DNA of 64,000 nt from Mesocentrotus franciscanus (GCA_037976565.1 CP137680.1:18040861-18104860), one strand, 5' to 3'; positions 23,627 through 36,430 are shown, counted from the stretch's first letter. Notes: a model not told the origin generated them from the sequence alone. Made by a program: numbers and translations.

Positions 23627-24340
23627 GAGACTAAGACATCGCTTTTCTCACCCCTTCGATTTTGAATGGCCTATAAGGCAATCCCCTTACATCCTACATA
23701 TCCTATTCCAGGGTTCCTGCAGGATCTGTAGTAGATGTGAACTTTGCCCTATTATAAAAGCTCGTGATCGCAGATACTTGATCTATGATTTCATCACTCC
23801 CATGAACAATATCACTCTCATGAACAATATCAGATCCCGCATGTATTGCCTGATTTCGGCTTTCTGAGCACTCTTCGAAGGGTGCAGGACGAAAAGCTTC
23901 AGTATGTCCGTATTCGTTGCTATTCTTTGAACAGTATCTCACAAAGTCGCAAATCAAAATATTCAGACCCTACACAGAATAAAATACGTTCAATGGGATT
24001 AAAACTTAAAGAGACTAAGACATCGTTTTTCTCATCCCTTCGATTTTGAATGGCCCAAGGCATTGTCTATAAGGCAATCCCCTTACATCCTGCAAATCCT
24101 ATTCCAGGATTCGTTCAGGATCTATAGTAGATGTGAACTTTGCACTATTATAAAAGCTTGTGATCGCAGATACTTGATCTATGATTTCATCACTCCCATG
24201 AACAATATCACTCTCATGAACAATATCAGACTCCGCTTGTATTGCCTGATTTCGGCTTTCTGATCATTCTTCGATGGGTGCAGTATCTCACAAAATTGCA
24301 AATCAAAATATTCAGACCCTACAGAGAGTAAAATACAGTT
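23627..24340 (+). repeat. Tandem duplication, period about 384 bp
   Basis: GAGACTAAGACATCG starts copies at 23627 and 24011. The two share TATAAGGCAATCCCCTTACA, GATCGCAGATACTTGATC, a doubled CATGAACAATATCA, and ATTGCCTGATTTCGGCTTTC. Both end in CAAATCAAAATATTCAGACC. The first copy has an extra segment of about 50 bp near 23881-23935. The preceding TCAATGG.ATTAAAACTTAA is also duplicated (23512, 23990), separated from the first copy by about 95 bp of extra sequence. Frames within it are not conserved as proteins. Confidence 0.9.
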
Positions 24341-26520
24341 TAAATTTTAATTAAATCAATAGCTGGGATTCGTGAGAACCCACGGAATTGTTACAAACGT
24401 AAAAACTAAAGAAAATAAAACATTTTGGCAATGTAAGATATCATTTCCTATTATTTAGCGATGGTTTCCAATAATTTATATTGTGAATAACGACATTTTC
24501 TCAATTCATGAATGATAAAATATTATTGGAAAATGTAATTAAATCATGGACTAAACTTCACTCGATATCAAATGTCAAGACTTACAGACAAAATCTATTT
24601 TGGTTGAAATGGCAACATACGTTGCCCTTTTTATAACTTGCTATATTATTATTATTGTTATCTTATTATTGATGTTATATACATTTATTCATATTTTGAT
24701 GTAAATGTGAATATAAACACACTAATGTTTGGTGGACGATAAGTACAAAATGCAAGAAACTCGCTGTCGACAGTATACAAAGAAATAGATTGATACTTTT
24801 GTATTTTTACCAGCTCTGCTTTGTTAAATTAATTTTTGAGTATTATGCATTTTATAGAACAACGAAGGTACTATAGAGACAAAGTCTGACAACACCATAC
24901 TTTATTTGTTTGTAATATTTCCAGGTATACACGTTTAACTCTAGTCTAGCCAAATGCGTTGGCACAAAGTCGACGCACGTTTCTTTTCTTCAAGACACAT
25001 GGACAAATTGTCATGCTTTATATTAAAAGAAACATTTTGTTGGGAACATCAGAATGCTTGAAATCTGTGCATTGTAAGAAAACGCATGTTACACATGCAG
25101 TTGTGTTTTCTACCGTGCATTGCGCTAATAAAAGATCTCCTTGGAGAGCAGAGTGATGATTTGAGCACGTAGATGCGATTAGCGTTTCGATAAGATTAAG
25201 CCAGCTAGCGTCGTCTTCGCTCGATCGATGTCCACGTCATTAGGGACGCATGTCTTGATGGATTCCGAATAAAGGACTTCGTTTGACCGTATGAAATCAG
25301 GCCAGCTATAGTCAGATTTTTATATGCAAACCACACATCTATATTAAAGGACCCACATTTTCTTCTCGTAGTCCGTTGGGATTCCTACAAGGACGACAAC
25401 TAACGATTTTAAGACTCCAGGCGATCGTATTATTGTGCATAATGTGGAACGTGTCAATCAACCGACACAGACTACGAGGAAGAAACGTGTATCATATTGC
25501 CACTCGCCCTGTAACAGACGGTTAGTATCGCGTAATACGCGATTTGAGGCTTCTGTAATAAAGTGTTCAGTTCGTAGTAAGGACGTGGCCCTTTCCTGAA
25601 AATGTCGTGCTTGTGTTTAGCCGGCTGATTGCGTCGAGCGTGCTGGACAATGTGTACATGTCCCTTTTCCGGGATCATTGTTAAGGATGTGAGGTTTTCG
25701 TGACATACAATGTTGGGCACGAATTGTCGTGAAATGACTAGCCACATCTCGGAAAATACGTGCCTGCTCGTATTAAACAACACGACTATCTCACGATCAT
25801 TTCACATTGAACCTTGATGTACCACAAAATAATATTAACAATATGGTGTCGTATTTGTGAGGGACCTCCAATATACACGACCTATTCACAAACTGTCACA
25901 ACAGATACGGGAGTATATCACGATATAGTTAATGTTCTTCAATACCATATTGCAGGGGCTCCAAATAATTGTATATCGATTCATCTATTAATGTATACCA
26001 TGACCAATTATCACTTTTAACACAAGCTTGACTACACTTTGTAAATATTTTCACATAAATAACGTGTACGAAAGTAATATTATAATATTACACAGAAAGT
26101 AAGGTAAATGGATTAAAGACATATCCGCATTTGAAGAAACAGTCGGGATAATTAATTCATGACAAGAAACTTGGAGCTATTAACAGAAATAGCAAGCTCC
26201 TCCGTTAGATAATAGTGAAAATCTGCCTCACTGATTGTTGACAATAAATGCATTGTTAATCGGTGTTTATGTCCCCAATGTTGTTGTTTTTTATGACTTC
26301 TGAAGCACACAGGGGGGGAGGGGGTGCATGTTCTAAAGGAACCGTTATCAAAATACGAATGAAAAAAGCTCACCTGCATCATTAAATTGCATTCGAAATG
26401 TGATTTTTATTTATACATAAACAAAATTAGCCATTGAAAAGATTTCATCAACTAGTCTTTAAAAAATTATTAAGAAGGAGTTAAAAACAGTACTGAAAGA
26501 GCTAATCTTTCAATTCATCA
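24341..26520. other. No feature seen
   Basis: AT-rich sequence without repeats noticed by eye. The 103-codon minus frame at 25472-25783 has no recognisable domain or splice context. Confidence 0.4.
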
Positions 26521-26522
26521 TC

Positions 26523-26673
26523 AGGGGCCCGTTTCATAAAACTTGTTATCTATAACAACTGCTAAATTTCTATGACAAATTTGCTCTCAGCCAATCAGAT
26601 GCCATGATTTCAGTAGCTTATAACAGTAGCTTGTAACTTGTTATTGATAACAAGTTTTATGAAACAGGGCCCT
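26523..26673. mobile_element. MITE family B (GGGCCCGTTTCATAAAACTT), copy 1
   Basis: Left GGGCCCGTTTCATAAAACTT and right AAGTTTTATGAAACAGGGCC are inverted repeats. The body contains CAATCAGATGCCATGATTTC and CAGTAGCTTATAACAGTAGC, shared with 56407-56548 and, split, with 36431-36853. Confidence 0.9.
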
Positions 26674-29100
26674 AATTATGTTAATTTGAAGTTAAGTTCT
26701 AACATTCTAAATCGGGATGCACACGGGAATGAAGCCCAAGTTGCATCTCCCGCGTTTACATGTAGGTTTATGAAAATCGCCATTTTTCATTTTAGCGTAG
26801 GCGGAATGAATACAGCAGCTAGATTACAATCTGATTTTTGAAGGAGGTGAATTCATATGGCGTACGACATTCTAGCAGGCCAATAACCCTAGGAGGACGT
26901 GTTGTGAATCTAAGTAGACGATGGAGGAAGGCAGAATTTTCTGCACAAATGCACTCTTCTCCCTTTCTCTGTCTCTTTACCTTCGCCCCTCTCTTTCCAT
27001 ATACGTTTTAATGTTACTTCATTATTACCTGTCAGCCTTAATTCTAAATTGTTTATACTTTGTCACTCCTTTTTTTATCCACTCCTATTTCATTTTAATC
27101 TTGTTATGTTCCAGACTCGTTTCTTTTATCTCATTTGAAATATTAGTTTGATTAATCATTACATTCCGGCCGGATGTTTACGCTCTAAAAACTCCAGATT
27201 TCTTGCTTTTCCAAAGCTCAATACTAAGTGGGGGATTGTGGGGGTAATCTTTTGTTCGCTGTAGAATGTTCCCTATACAGAGGAATTCGTAATAGCAGAT
27301 CAGTTGAAGTATCTGTTTAATTCGGTATACAATGTTGTTCGGTTATTTTTGTATGTTCTGTCTTACTTCCGTTCCTTTGTTTATAATGCAGATGCTTGTT
27401 TATGATCTCTTCGTTTTTTTTGTTATACAAGTGTGCCTTGAGCATTTAATTCCAAGTGGATTTGGCGCCTGACAGATGTCATATATTATTATTATTATTA
27501 TTATTTGCCCTCTCTTTCCCCCTTTATCTCTATAAACTTTAATACATCTATCTTGTTTTTATCTCTATCTCTATCTCAAATAGACTCAATCACAAACAGA
27601 CACAATATCGCCCTTTCTTTCCATATCTTTTCTTTTCTTTTCATTTATTCTCTCTCAATGTTTCCCCTTATCTTTAAGTCTCCTTTTTCTTGTTCTCTGT
27701 CTTCATTTCTTCTCTGTTCCTTTATTATTGTCTTGGAAATACATCCCTCTCTTTCTCTCTCTTTCACAAACACCATATAGAAGGGCAAACACGCACACAG
27801 CACTCGCCCTGCACTCGCCTGTCCTCGCGCACACACGAGCACGCCTGCACCCCATAACTGCACCCCACCCCCTCTCTCTCTTTATCTATTTCCATCAGCC
27901 CCCCTATTATTTTACTTCAGTTAGCTTCGAACATTTTACTTAGGCACCCATGGGGTTTCGAGTGATGCTTATTACATTTATTTCTACTCCTCATAAACTA
28001 AAAGTTAATCAAACCTGCATCCAACGTTTAAGGATTAAAACAATACCCCTCCCTTCCCCTATATATTTGGTTTCTATCCCCAGCATTTGGGTTTCGTTTG
28101 ATCCCGCTTCCGAAAAGATCCGGTCTGTTGACAAGGTAGGAGAACACGTTCCATCAAAGCCCGACAATAATTGATGCTTGAAAGGATAAGTGGTGGTCAA
28201 GTGTAACTCAGTCAATAGATTCCGTTCTTCTCGTCGACGTCTGATATGCCAGGCGCCTACACTTTTGCGACATGATTGATAAAGGATATAGCGTATTCTT
28301 AGTGATCGTAGTAAAGAAATATAAAAGGCTTGAACAGTGGGCATTTTCACACCATGCTTACTAATAGTTCAGCACGAGGTCAACACGAATTGATGCCATG
28401 TTTGTTCAAGAATCAAGGAATGTCAGTCTTTGCCATGTTAATTATTTAGAATTTGGGCAGTTCGAATTAGATGTCAAGCAGTGATACGCCAGGTCCATAC
28501 ATGTACTTTCACAATGTTAAATACATTGAGTCATCGAAGTCATAGTTAAGTAAACTTTTACATGAGGCATATTTTTTCATCACGTGCTTACTACGAGTAC
28601 CAGACGAGTTCATTAATAACACTTAACGAGTGTCATAGGACATAAGCTAAAAGGATGTGATTCTCCGTCATTTTTAGTCACTCTTATTTAATTGGCTGAA
28701 TTACCCGTGTTACTGTGTAGGCGAAAATGGGTAGTACGCCACTGATAATTTGATCGGATTCCCCCTCAAGCATCCGTCACAAGTAGAGCACTCAATTTGG
28801 AGACGGTTGCTCCTCTTTTTCAACAATCATGGTAATGTTTCTGACCTTGGAAAAGGCTTTTCAGCCTACACCAAGGACCACTCAAACCCCACAAAGTGTA
28901 ACAGGGTACCGCAAAAACCGAGGCAAGGGTCTGCGGTCCATTCAGTGAAGGCATGTGCGTTCGCGTGGGAAATGACGAGTTGACAGATCGGGGGCGTGGG
29001 AGAAAGCTTTAAAGGAAATGATTAATATTTGTGAATCTGCTGGGAAGATAAATCAGTAACTGTTCATAGTGGGTATAGGAAGCTCTATGAACAATACAAT
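26674..29100. other. No gene seen; CT-rich tracts
   Basis: CT-rich low complexity occurs at 26960-27000 and 27500-27780, with (ATT)n at 27482-27504. Hydrophobic or Ser/Leu-rich frames here reflect composition. No domain was recognised. Confidence 0.45.
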
Positions 29101-29118
29101 TAACCACTTAGTTAAGTA

Positions 29119-29253
29119 CAGTCAACCCTGTCTATATAGCGACCGCCCAAGGAGACAGGTTCCTTTAGTACATGTTTCAATGAGAAACCATTTTCAAGGG
29201 AAACAAAAAATGTGGTCATTGTAGACAGGTGGTCACTAAAGCAGGTTTGACTG
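29119..29253. mobile_element. Tc1/mariner-type MITE, copy 2
   Basis: CAGTCAACCCTG at the left and CAGGTTTGACTG at the right are inverted repeats flanked on each side by TA. The body is the reverse complement of 17405-17578. Confidence 0.85.
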
Positions 29254-29412
29254 TATATCCCGCCAAGTTATATGCTTCACGCTTGCAAATATATTGCATG
29301 CGTTTGGATATAGCTGTAAAAGCGAATGAGATTTGAAAAGAAGAATCCTTCTCAGGCCCCTGTAAATTAATATCATGTTGCTCCGGACTTTTACACATAT
29401 ATTTCAAGTGTG

Positions 29413-29802
29413 TTTAAAGAAAGTTGAGTTCTGGGGAGAGGTGACAAATAATTTGTGAGCGTTTTCATTGTTATTATGCAAGTGTGGAAGAGCATCAGAT
29501 AAAAAATGTTCCCTGAAAAGCACGGCCCTTCAAATGCCTCCATATTCTAAATATGACAAGTAACATCTTAAAAATGAGGCCCGATTTTTATGCCACGTGT
29601 TTGTGTAGACCCATATACATCTTTCTGTGTAAAGTGCTTGTTACTTTACAAAGACTGTGCCAAATTTCTTATCATTTTGATGACTCCAGAATCTTGCAGT
29701 ACACACCAATATTATGCGCTACATGATCAACTTTTTCTGATCGATTCCACACCGTTTATTTCACAATGCAATCGCATGACCAGAACTCAACTTTATCTTT
29801 AA
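29413..29802 (+). mobile_element. MITE family A, copy 2
   Basis: Left TTTAAAGAAAGTTGAGTTC and right CCAGAACTCAACTTTATC with TTTAA are inverted repeats. The body is shared with 9351-9736 (inverted) and 62622-63014. Markers are AGAGGTGACAAATAAT, TTATTATGCAAGTGTGGAAG and CTTGCAGTACACACCAATA. The order of features suggests a former longer element, but no transposase is present. Confidence 0.9.
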
Positions 29803-29879
29803 GCAGTGAACAACAAATTTCAATGTAGAATTCAAAAAGTTGCTTTGACTTTGACTTTACTTGATCGACACCCCCACTC

Positions 29880-29935
29880 ACTCTCTCACACACACGCACG
29901 CACACGCGCACACACCCGCCCGCACACACAACCGC
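29880..29935. repeat. AC-rich microsatellite
   Basis: Interrupted (CA)n with CG steps. Confidence 0.9.
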
Positions 29936-30169
29936 ATTCTAAAAACTACGAGAGAATCCTACACAATACACACAGTAGCATCGGCAGAGAAAAGGGATAA
30001 AAGAAAGAATGAGGAGGTGAGACGGACTAAGATTTTGTAAGATGTAACTTCAGCGGTACAAGCCATAATGAAAGACATGCACATTGGCGCAGTGTCAAAA
30101 AACAAATAGACAGAGAGTGGACGAGAAGGAGTGATAAAGACAGATAAGAAAAGATGGTAAGAGGAAGGA

Positions 30170-30172
30170 GAG

Positions 30173-30208
<36 letters not shown>

Positions 30209-30225
30209 GGGGGGGGCGGGAGAGA
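30170..30225. repeat. GA microsatellite with adjacent G run
   Basis: (GA)n at about 30174-30205, followed by a G-rich tract. Confidence 0.9.
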
Positions 30226-30229
30226 TTGT

Positions 30230-31320
30230 AAAATTTACAGTCACTAGGCGCTGAAGAAGAACATTTATTTACAGAGGGCTAAACAATTTCACATTTCGAA
30301 AACGTATTCAACAATTGCATGTACTGTCGTGAAGGTTTAAGCGTGAAAACTGCCGTCAGTTTCCCTGATAAACGATCGTCCTAAATCATTTTAAAGATGT
30401 CCCAGCCTTGGTATCGTCACTGACATTCTGTCTGCAATAAATTCAAACATCAGCCTTTTATATTCTCCTTTATACCTACTAATAGCACTTTGATTAGGAG
30501 CGGAGCTACGGGCACTCCACTGCTATAAAAATGTTTACACGTCTGAAGTCTCCTGTGGATAAATGCGAGGCAACTGTGTCATGTCAGCGCTCGTGTTTCG
30601 TTTACAAGTATAATGTCAGAACAAGCTCTCAGAGTTCGTTTACCTTTCTCCTTGCTGTCCTCGCATTCATCTCAGTTTGAACGGACAGTTCTGGTCAATA
30701 ATAGTGAAGAAGAACATTTTTCTCCCCCTCTAACCGGTTTTGAAGTAGTTTTCTCATGACGAGACACAAAAGAATAACGCTGTCTTTTTCTAAGATCTCC
30801 TCGCCCGCAACTTAAACATCCTTTTCAGGGCTATTCGCCGAAACCCCAGGCAGGAAGACGAGCATCGGAGAAAGAAGGGAAGATATGGTTATTCATCGCT
30901 GCAGCGTTGCCAATTTGTGGCAAGGAATGTATGCGATGGGTCATGTAAGGATTTATCATATGTTTTTATAATTGGAACGGACGGCCATTAAAAAGAGTTC
31001 ACTAGACAATTACAACATTGACATTTTACATGCACATGGCTACATAAGCCTTTTGGCATTACAAAGGACGTGCATTTTAAAGTCATATGGGCAGCAGCGC
31101 TTTCAAATAAAAGATTACCGTGTACATCCAGCATCTGCACATAATGGACAAGGCATGTGTCATGTACTTGTACATGTCTAATAATGTAATACGAACATCG
31201 CATTTAGACAGACAGTCGTCAACATCCGATAGCGTAAGTAATCCGATCGATAGACCTACTTTAATCAATCTCTTTGTTTTCGATTGCCTATCCCATGTCA
31301 TCCCCGTGTAACATAGACGT
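30230..31320. other. No feature seen
   Basis: Mixed-composition sequence with short frames. Nothing recognised on either strand. Confidence 0.4.
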
Positions 31321-31327
31321 GCTCCTA

Positions 31328-31985
31328 CGTGGTGAGATGGACGAAGGTGAACGGAGATGAGCGAAGGTATACGGAGATAAACGAAGATGAACGGAAAGGA
31401 ACGGAGCACAGATGAACAAAGGTGAATGTAGATGAGCGACGGTGAGCGCAGATGAATGGAGATGAACGGAGATGAAGGGAAAAGAACGGAGATGAACGGA
31501 GCTGGACGGAGATAAAAAAACGGAAAGGAATGGGGGCACAGATGCCATGGGTGAGCGAAGGTGAGCGCAGAAACACGGAGATGAACGAAGATGAACGGAA
31601 AAGAACGGAGCACAGATGAACAAGGGTGAACGGAGATGAGCGCAGAAAAACGGAGATGAACGGAGATGAACGGAGATGAACGGAAAGGAACGGAGCGCAG
31701 ATGACATGGATGAGAGCGAAGGTGAGCGCAGATGCACGGAGATGAACGGAGGTGAACGGAAAAGAACGGAGATGAACGGAAAGGAACGGACCGCAGATGA
31801 CATGGATAAGCGAAGGTGAGCGCAGATGAACGGAGATGAACGGAGATGAAGGGGAAAAATGGAGATGAACGGAAGGAACGGAGTACAGATGACATGGATG
31901 AGCAGAGCTGAACGGAGATAAAATCGGAAACGAAGGGAGCCAGATGACCGGAAAAGAACCGATGTGAACAAATATGCACGGATGT
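31328..31985 (-). repeat. GATGAACGGA minisatellite
   Basis: About 650 bp built of 5-11 bp variants of GATGAACGGA, GGAAAGAACGGA and GGTGAGCGCA. Higher-order repeats of about 75-100 bp recur around GGAACGGAGC.CAGATG. Because the unit has no stop on the minus strand, all three minus frames stay open for long distances (298 and 259 codons), giving Ser/Phe/His/Arg-rich translations. These overlap each other out of phase and show no start context or domain, so they are treated as an artefact. Confidence 0.9.
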
Positions 31986-32337
31986 GCACGGGATATGAAT
32001 AGGTACGAACCCGAACTTTGTTTAATATAAAATAAATGTTTATCCTACTTAGGCGCCAACTGAACATGATAAACGTATTGCATGGTCATCACCTTTATTC
32101 GCTGAGGCTATTTGTCGCAAGCTGGAACAATGGAAATTTGGCGCCCGAAGTTGGTTCTGATAAGGGCATAAAGTTTCTACCCGTGTGCAGTTGTCAAGAA
32201 ATTTGAAGACATATTAATGTAATCGAGTAAAAAACACAAATGCAACATTTTTACTTTAATAAAACGATATTAGTCTTTAATATACAAAGCCAATATAGAC
32301 ATGCGAATTTTAATATCTAAGACATCTTTTCGGTTCT

Positions 32338-32813
32338 AGGACAATTACTCCCTGGGCAATCACCCCCCGGAAAATAACCCCCCGGAAAACTACCCCCAAA
32401 GGACAATTACCCCCGGAAAAATACCCCCGTAAAATTACCCCCCGGAAAACTATTCCCGAGGACAATTACCTTCAAGGACAATTATTTACCCCCCGAAAAA
32501 TTACCCCCGGAGAATTACCCCCAGGACAATCACACCCTGAGGACAATTAACCCCCGGAAAATTAAGCCCTAGGACAATTACCCCCGTGGACAATTTTACC
32601 ACCCGAAAAAAAAATCAGCTTTTATTAAAACCAACTTATTATCAGACTGGACTTCTACTTTAACGAACAGGGGGGTAATTGTCCTAGGGGTTATTTTCAG
32701 GGTGGGGAATTGTCCTCGGGGATAATTTTCGGGGGTCATTGTCCTCGGGGTAATTTTCCGGGGTAATTGAGGGTAATTTTCCGGGAGGTGATTGCCCAGG
32801 GGGTAATTGTCCT
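32338..32813. mobile_element. Second foldback element, arms of GGACAATTACCCCC repeats
   Basis: The left arm (32338-32590) consists of about 13-20 bp units alternating GGACAATTACCCCC and CGGAAAATTACCCC. The right arm (32668-32813) is the same in reverse complement. The outermost 30 bp correspond: GGACAATTACTCCCTGGGCA against the complement of TGCCCAGGGGGTAATTGTCC. The central loop of about 75 bp is unique. No coding frame. The same design as the 1-1575 element, with unrelated sequence. Confidence 0.85.
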
Positions 32814-32964
32814 GTACGCATCTTTTGCATCATGGAATGATTGCAGTATCTACAATCAATACACATGCATAACCCAACTCTAATTTTCTAAAGAAATTGT
32901 TTTCAATAATTCTAATGAAGGTTTCAGTGCAACACAGAAGATGTTACTATCGAGAGATACCTCC

Positions 32965-33045
32965 TGTGAGTGTGAGTGTGAGTGTGCGTGTGTGTGTGTG
33001 TGTGTGCGTGCGTGTGTGTGTGTGTGTGTGTGTGTGGGGGGGCGC
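32965..33045. repeat. TG microsatellite
   Basis: (GTGTGA)n passes into (TG)n with a terminal G run. Confidence 0.95.
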
Positions 33046-33224
33046 GACGTAAAGATATCATGAATAATAAAGGAGAAATATCTCTTGATAAAGAACAGAC
33101 AGAGACAGAGACGGAAAAAGATAAGCAGTAATGTTGAACAAAAGTCGACAGACGAGGTGGCAGAACCGTAAAGAGCTAGAAAAACAGAAGACGGACAAGG
33201 AATGAGAGACACCAAAAGAGAGAG

Positions 33225-33245
33225 TGAGACAGACAGACAGACAGG

Positions 33246-33323
<78 letters not shown>

Positions 33324-33325
33324 TT
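33225..33325. repeat. GA microsatellite
   Basis: (GACA)n followed by interrupted (GA)n. The Leu/Ser frame on the other strand is a by-product. Confidence 0.95.
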
Positions 33326-34239
33326 CATATTAAGCGAGAAGAGTCTGAGGCATGGCATCGTAATCATTAGGTAAACGCTAAACAGTAGACAAAATATCTG
33401 TCATAAGCGACCTGTGTTACACAAAAACATGCAAATAATACGGAAAACATGGCAGCCAGTCCCGAATCATCCCGTCCGTAAGATGTGCCCGTTAATGATT
33501 AAATTTGGACCATTCTCTTAGTACTGGCCGCGAACAAGAAGATCAATTGTATTTGATCCGTGAGTAATGACTGACTGAAGACGATGGTGGAAAGTGAATG
33601 CAAACGGGAGGAAAAAAACGAATAGCAGAGGCGCAATTACTTGTGTGCAATTGTGCGTATGTGAAAACAACGTTGTGCCCGTACCCCTTCCCCCCACACA
33701 CATGTGCACAAATCTTAAAGATAAGTGACTTCGCATCCCCCTATAGATATTCATTAGATTCATGCTTAGAACAAAACAAAAAGGAGAATTGCTCAATAGC
33801 TTGGAATAACAAGTGGATTGTAAAAATCAAAACAAGTATTTCCACCCATACTTGTAAACTAATATCTTTATAAGAAAACAGATTGTGTAAAGCATCGGGG
33901 AAAACCGATAACTTGCCCATGATTAGTTCGGGGAAGTTGACGGTTTCATTCCCACTTGCGCTTTGTGGCGCCACCCCTTGACAGAGATAGTGTGAATTTA
34001 CATGAGCGATACAGGAAGTGACAATGCGATAGATGGAATGATTACATTCGAAACATAGAAGGGTATAAATTTAAAAAAAAAGCCCCGATGGAAACTGATA
34101 TTCAGTCTAGATGAAAAGTCGCGTAGTTGTTGTACACCATGAGGGACAGGCAAACAATAAATATCGGAACAAACAAGAAAATAGATTTCAAAGGCAGCTG
34201 ACGTTGAGAAAAAAAGTGATGGTGATGGAGAGAGCGAGA

Positions 34240-34330
34240 AGGTGAGTATGGGTGTGCGTGCGCTTGTGCGTGCGTGTGTGTGTGTGTGTGTGTAAGTGTG
34301 AGAAGAAGAGAAACAGAGAGAGAGAGAGGG
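34240..34330. repeat. TG and GA microsatellites
   Basis: (TG)n at 34255-34295, followed by a GA-rich stretch. Confidence 0.9.
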
Positions 34331-34465
34331 ATCGCTTTTTCAGGTCTTAAAAGCAAATATTCTTATTAAACACTCATTTCCACTCTAACGCCTTTAGCAA
34401 AATATTCCTTTTTTTTTCGAAACAGATTTTACAGATAATCATTTCGGATATCTTTAATTTAAATT

Positions 34466-34545
34466 AATGATGATAATAATAATATTAATAATAATAACAA
34501 TAATAACAACAATAATAATAATAGTAATAATATTAATAATTAAGT
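34466..34545. repeat. AAT-type microsatellite
   Basis: Interrupted (AAT)n and (AAC)n. Confidence 0.9.
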
Positions 34546-35095
34546 AAATGCCATGACAGATAAAATGCAATGACATTAGATTTATAAGCTTTTAACCTTT
34601 ATACGGAGCAGCGCTCTCACTTTAACACCGTCACTAATATGTCGTTGGCCTATGCGCTGAAAGGTCATAGAGAGTTGATGGTCTAGGTTTTCTCTCTGTA
34701 TTCTTCTTCTATATTTTTTCTTTATTTCTTTTTTTTTTTTTTAAAGGTAATCCTTGATTCATGAAATGGAATTCTAATTTCGAAAGAATCTGACCAGAAG
34801 TAATTGGAATGGTTGATGATTAAGAATTAATGTTTTTGTTTCGTTGTTGTTGTTTACTTTTTGTACCTGCAATGAAAACAAATCAAGGAGGATCTACTTT
34901 TTAATCTACATCTCCTGAAATTCAAAACATACGTTTGCCCATATTATGTCTGTGACCGCGTGTTATGCACATTTTGACGGGAATGTTAGCCCGATATCCT
35001 GATCCCTCTCAGCTTATTATTCAGCTACCCTCATCTTATTACTCACCTGCCTAACATTCTATATCGAAATCAATTAACCTACATTTTGTATAGTG

Positions 35096-35155
35096 CCGGA
35101 AGAGCGTTAACTCACGTAGTTTAACACAGAGTTAACGCCCTTCTGGCTCTAAATT
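35096..35155. repeat. Short hairpin
   Basis: GCCGGAAGAGCGTTAACTC pairs with GAGTTAACGCCCTTCTGGC with few mismatches, around an 18-bp loop. Possibly a very small MITE. Confidence 0.5.
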
Positions 35156-35439
35156 ATGCCAAGATTTATTTCATAGCCATAGGATTACGAGAAGTCAGGA
35201 CCATTGCCGTTAAAGGTAACTGAACAAAATGATTCAGTGTATGGGTAGTGGGTATGGTGAATAGCGTAGGTTACTACGCCGAGACTGAACGCAGCTCTAT
35301 TTTTTTAAACCTCTGATGTGCCGATTAATTTCCTTATTCGTGATTCCAGTTTATTCTTGTACACCTCATTCCTTCACTCTTTCTCTCCTTTCCTCTTGAT
35401 CTCCTCCTGTCTTTATCTCCTTCCCCGTTCCTTTTTAAG

Positions 35440-35553
35440 AACCTAGCGAAAGGGGTTGACATGATGACGGGTTTGGCCGAGGACGACGAACACGCGCTCG
35501 TTAAACAAAAGGCCGCCCGCGCGATGGAAGTAGCGCCCGAAGATGCGAACTAA
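35440..35553 (+). CDS. Candidate exon, function unknown
   Basis: A strong polypyrimidine tract (about 35385-35436) ends in TTTTTAAG and is followed by an open segment of 37 codons plus stop, reading NLAKGVDMMTGLAEDDEHAL at its start and ending in EVAPEDAN. It is GC-rich against AT-rich surroundings and uses many GCG, GCC and GAG codons. An internal ATG lies at 35461. No upstream exon was identified and the peptide is not recognised. It might be a terminal coding exon, a short ORF or a chance GC-rich patch. Confidence 0.28.
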   Translation, partial: NLAKGVDMMTGLAEDDEHALVKQKAARAMEVAPEDAN

Positions 35554-35759
35554 CGAGACCCCGAGAAAGAAATCTCTTCTCGAAATGAAACATTTCCGCA
35601 TGAATTGATCATCAGTTTGAGGGCAGATGGATCCAGAGGAAATTAGCTACGAGCAATCAGAGATTTCCCAAGTACCCACGAGATCTCCCAAATTGGAAGA
35701 GAAACCCTTTACCATTTCTGATGGATGATTGTTAGACCCCCTGAGGGAGATCGAGCCAC

Positions 35760-36425
35760 GCAGTGAACAAAAATAGATGCGAGGCCATGAAAATAATTTT
35801 GATTCATTTTCTTTAACATGTATCGCTACTGCCTGTGAGGTTCAATAAATCGAATTGTTAATATGTACTTTACAACAACGTGTAAATAATATCACCATAA
35901 CTTGCACGTTGGAATGGGCAAAAAAAGGATTTCCTGAATTTAAATATATATGTAGTTATATAATTATATAGTTAAATATAAGCAACGACTTTCAAGTAAT
36001 CAACTCAAGTCTCAAGTGCAATGTCAATACCATATTGTGTATCATATAATGTTCACATTATGAGATACGTCATTATAATATTCAATATTCACACTTAAAT
36101 AGGTAAAGAAAAGGCTATTAAAATTGATATTGGTTGAGGTTAAAACAAAAAACCTTTAGCGATCTTTTTATATTCATAACATTGATACAAATATATATCG
36201 CCAACAAATATAATAAATATATCCATGATATAGGCCAATACATACCCATCGATAACAATGACACGCATATCATCATAATTATATGTATTTTGGAATTTCG
36301 AGGAAGAAAAAAAAATGGTGTTCAATGAATTCATGAGTTTTACAGAGTTTTACACCTTTTTATGATTAATTGGGATGACATTTGAGAGACGAATTTCCAT
36401 TGCGGGTTTTCCCCTGATATAGAAA
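35760..36425. other. No feature seen
   Basis: Very AT-rich sequence without recognised structure; opposed frames near 36134-36334 are compositional. Confidence 0.4.
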
Positions 36426-36430
36426 TAACA

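Noticed and set aside
25472..25783. 103-codon minus-strand frame
   Set aside because: No domain or neighbouring exon could be supported.
31083..32067. Long minus-strand frames of 298 and 259 codons
   Set aside because: They overlap out of phase and are produced by the GATGAACGGA minisatellite; no domain, signal or start context.
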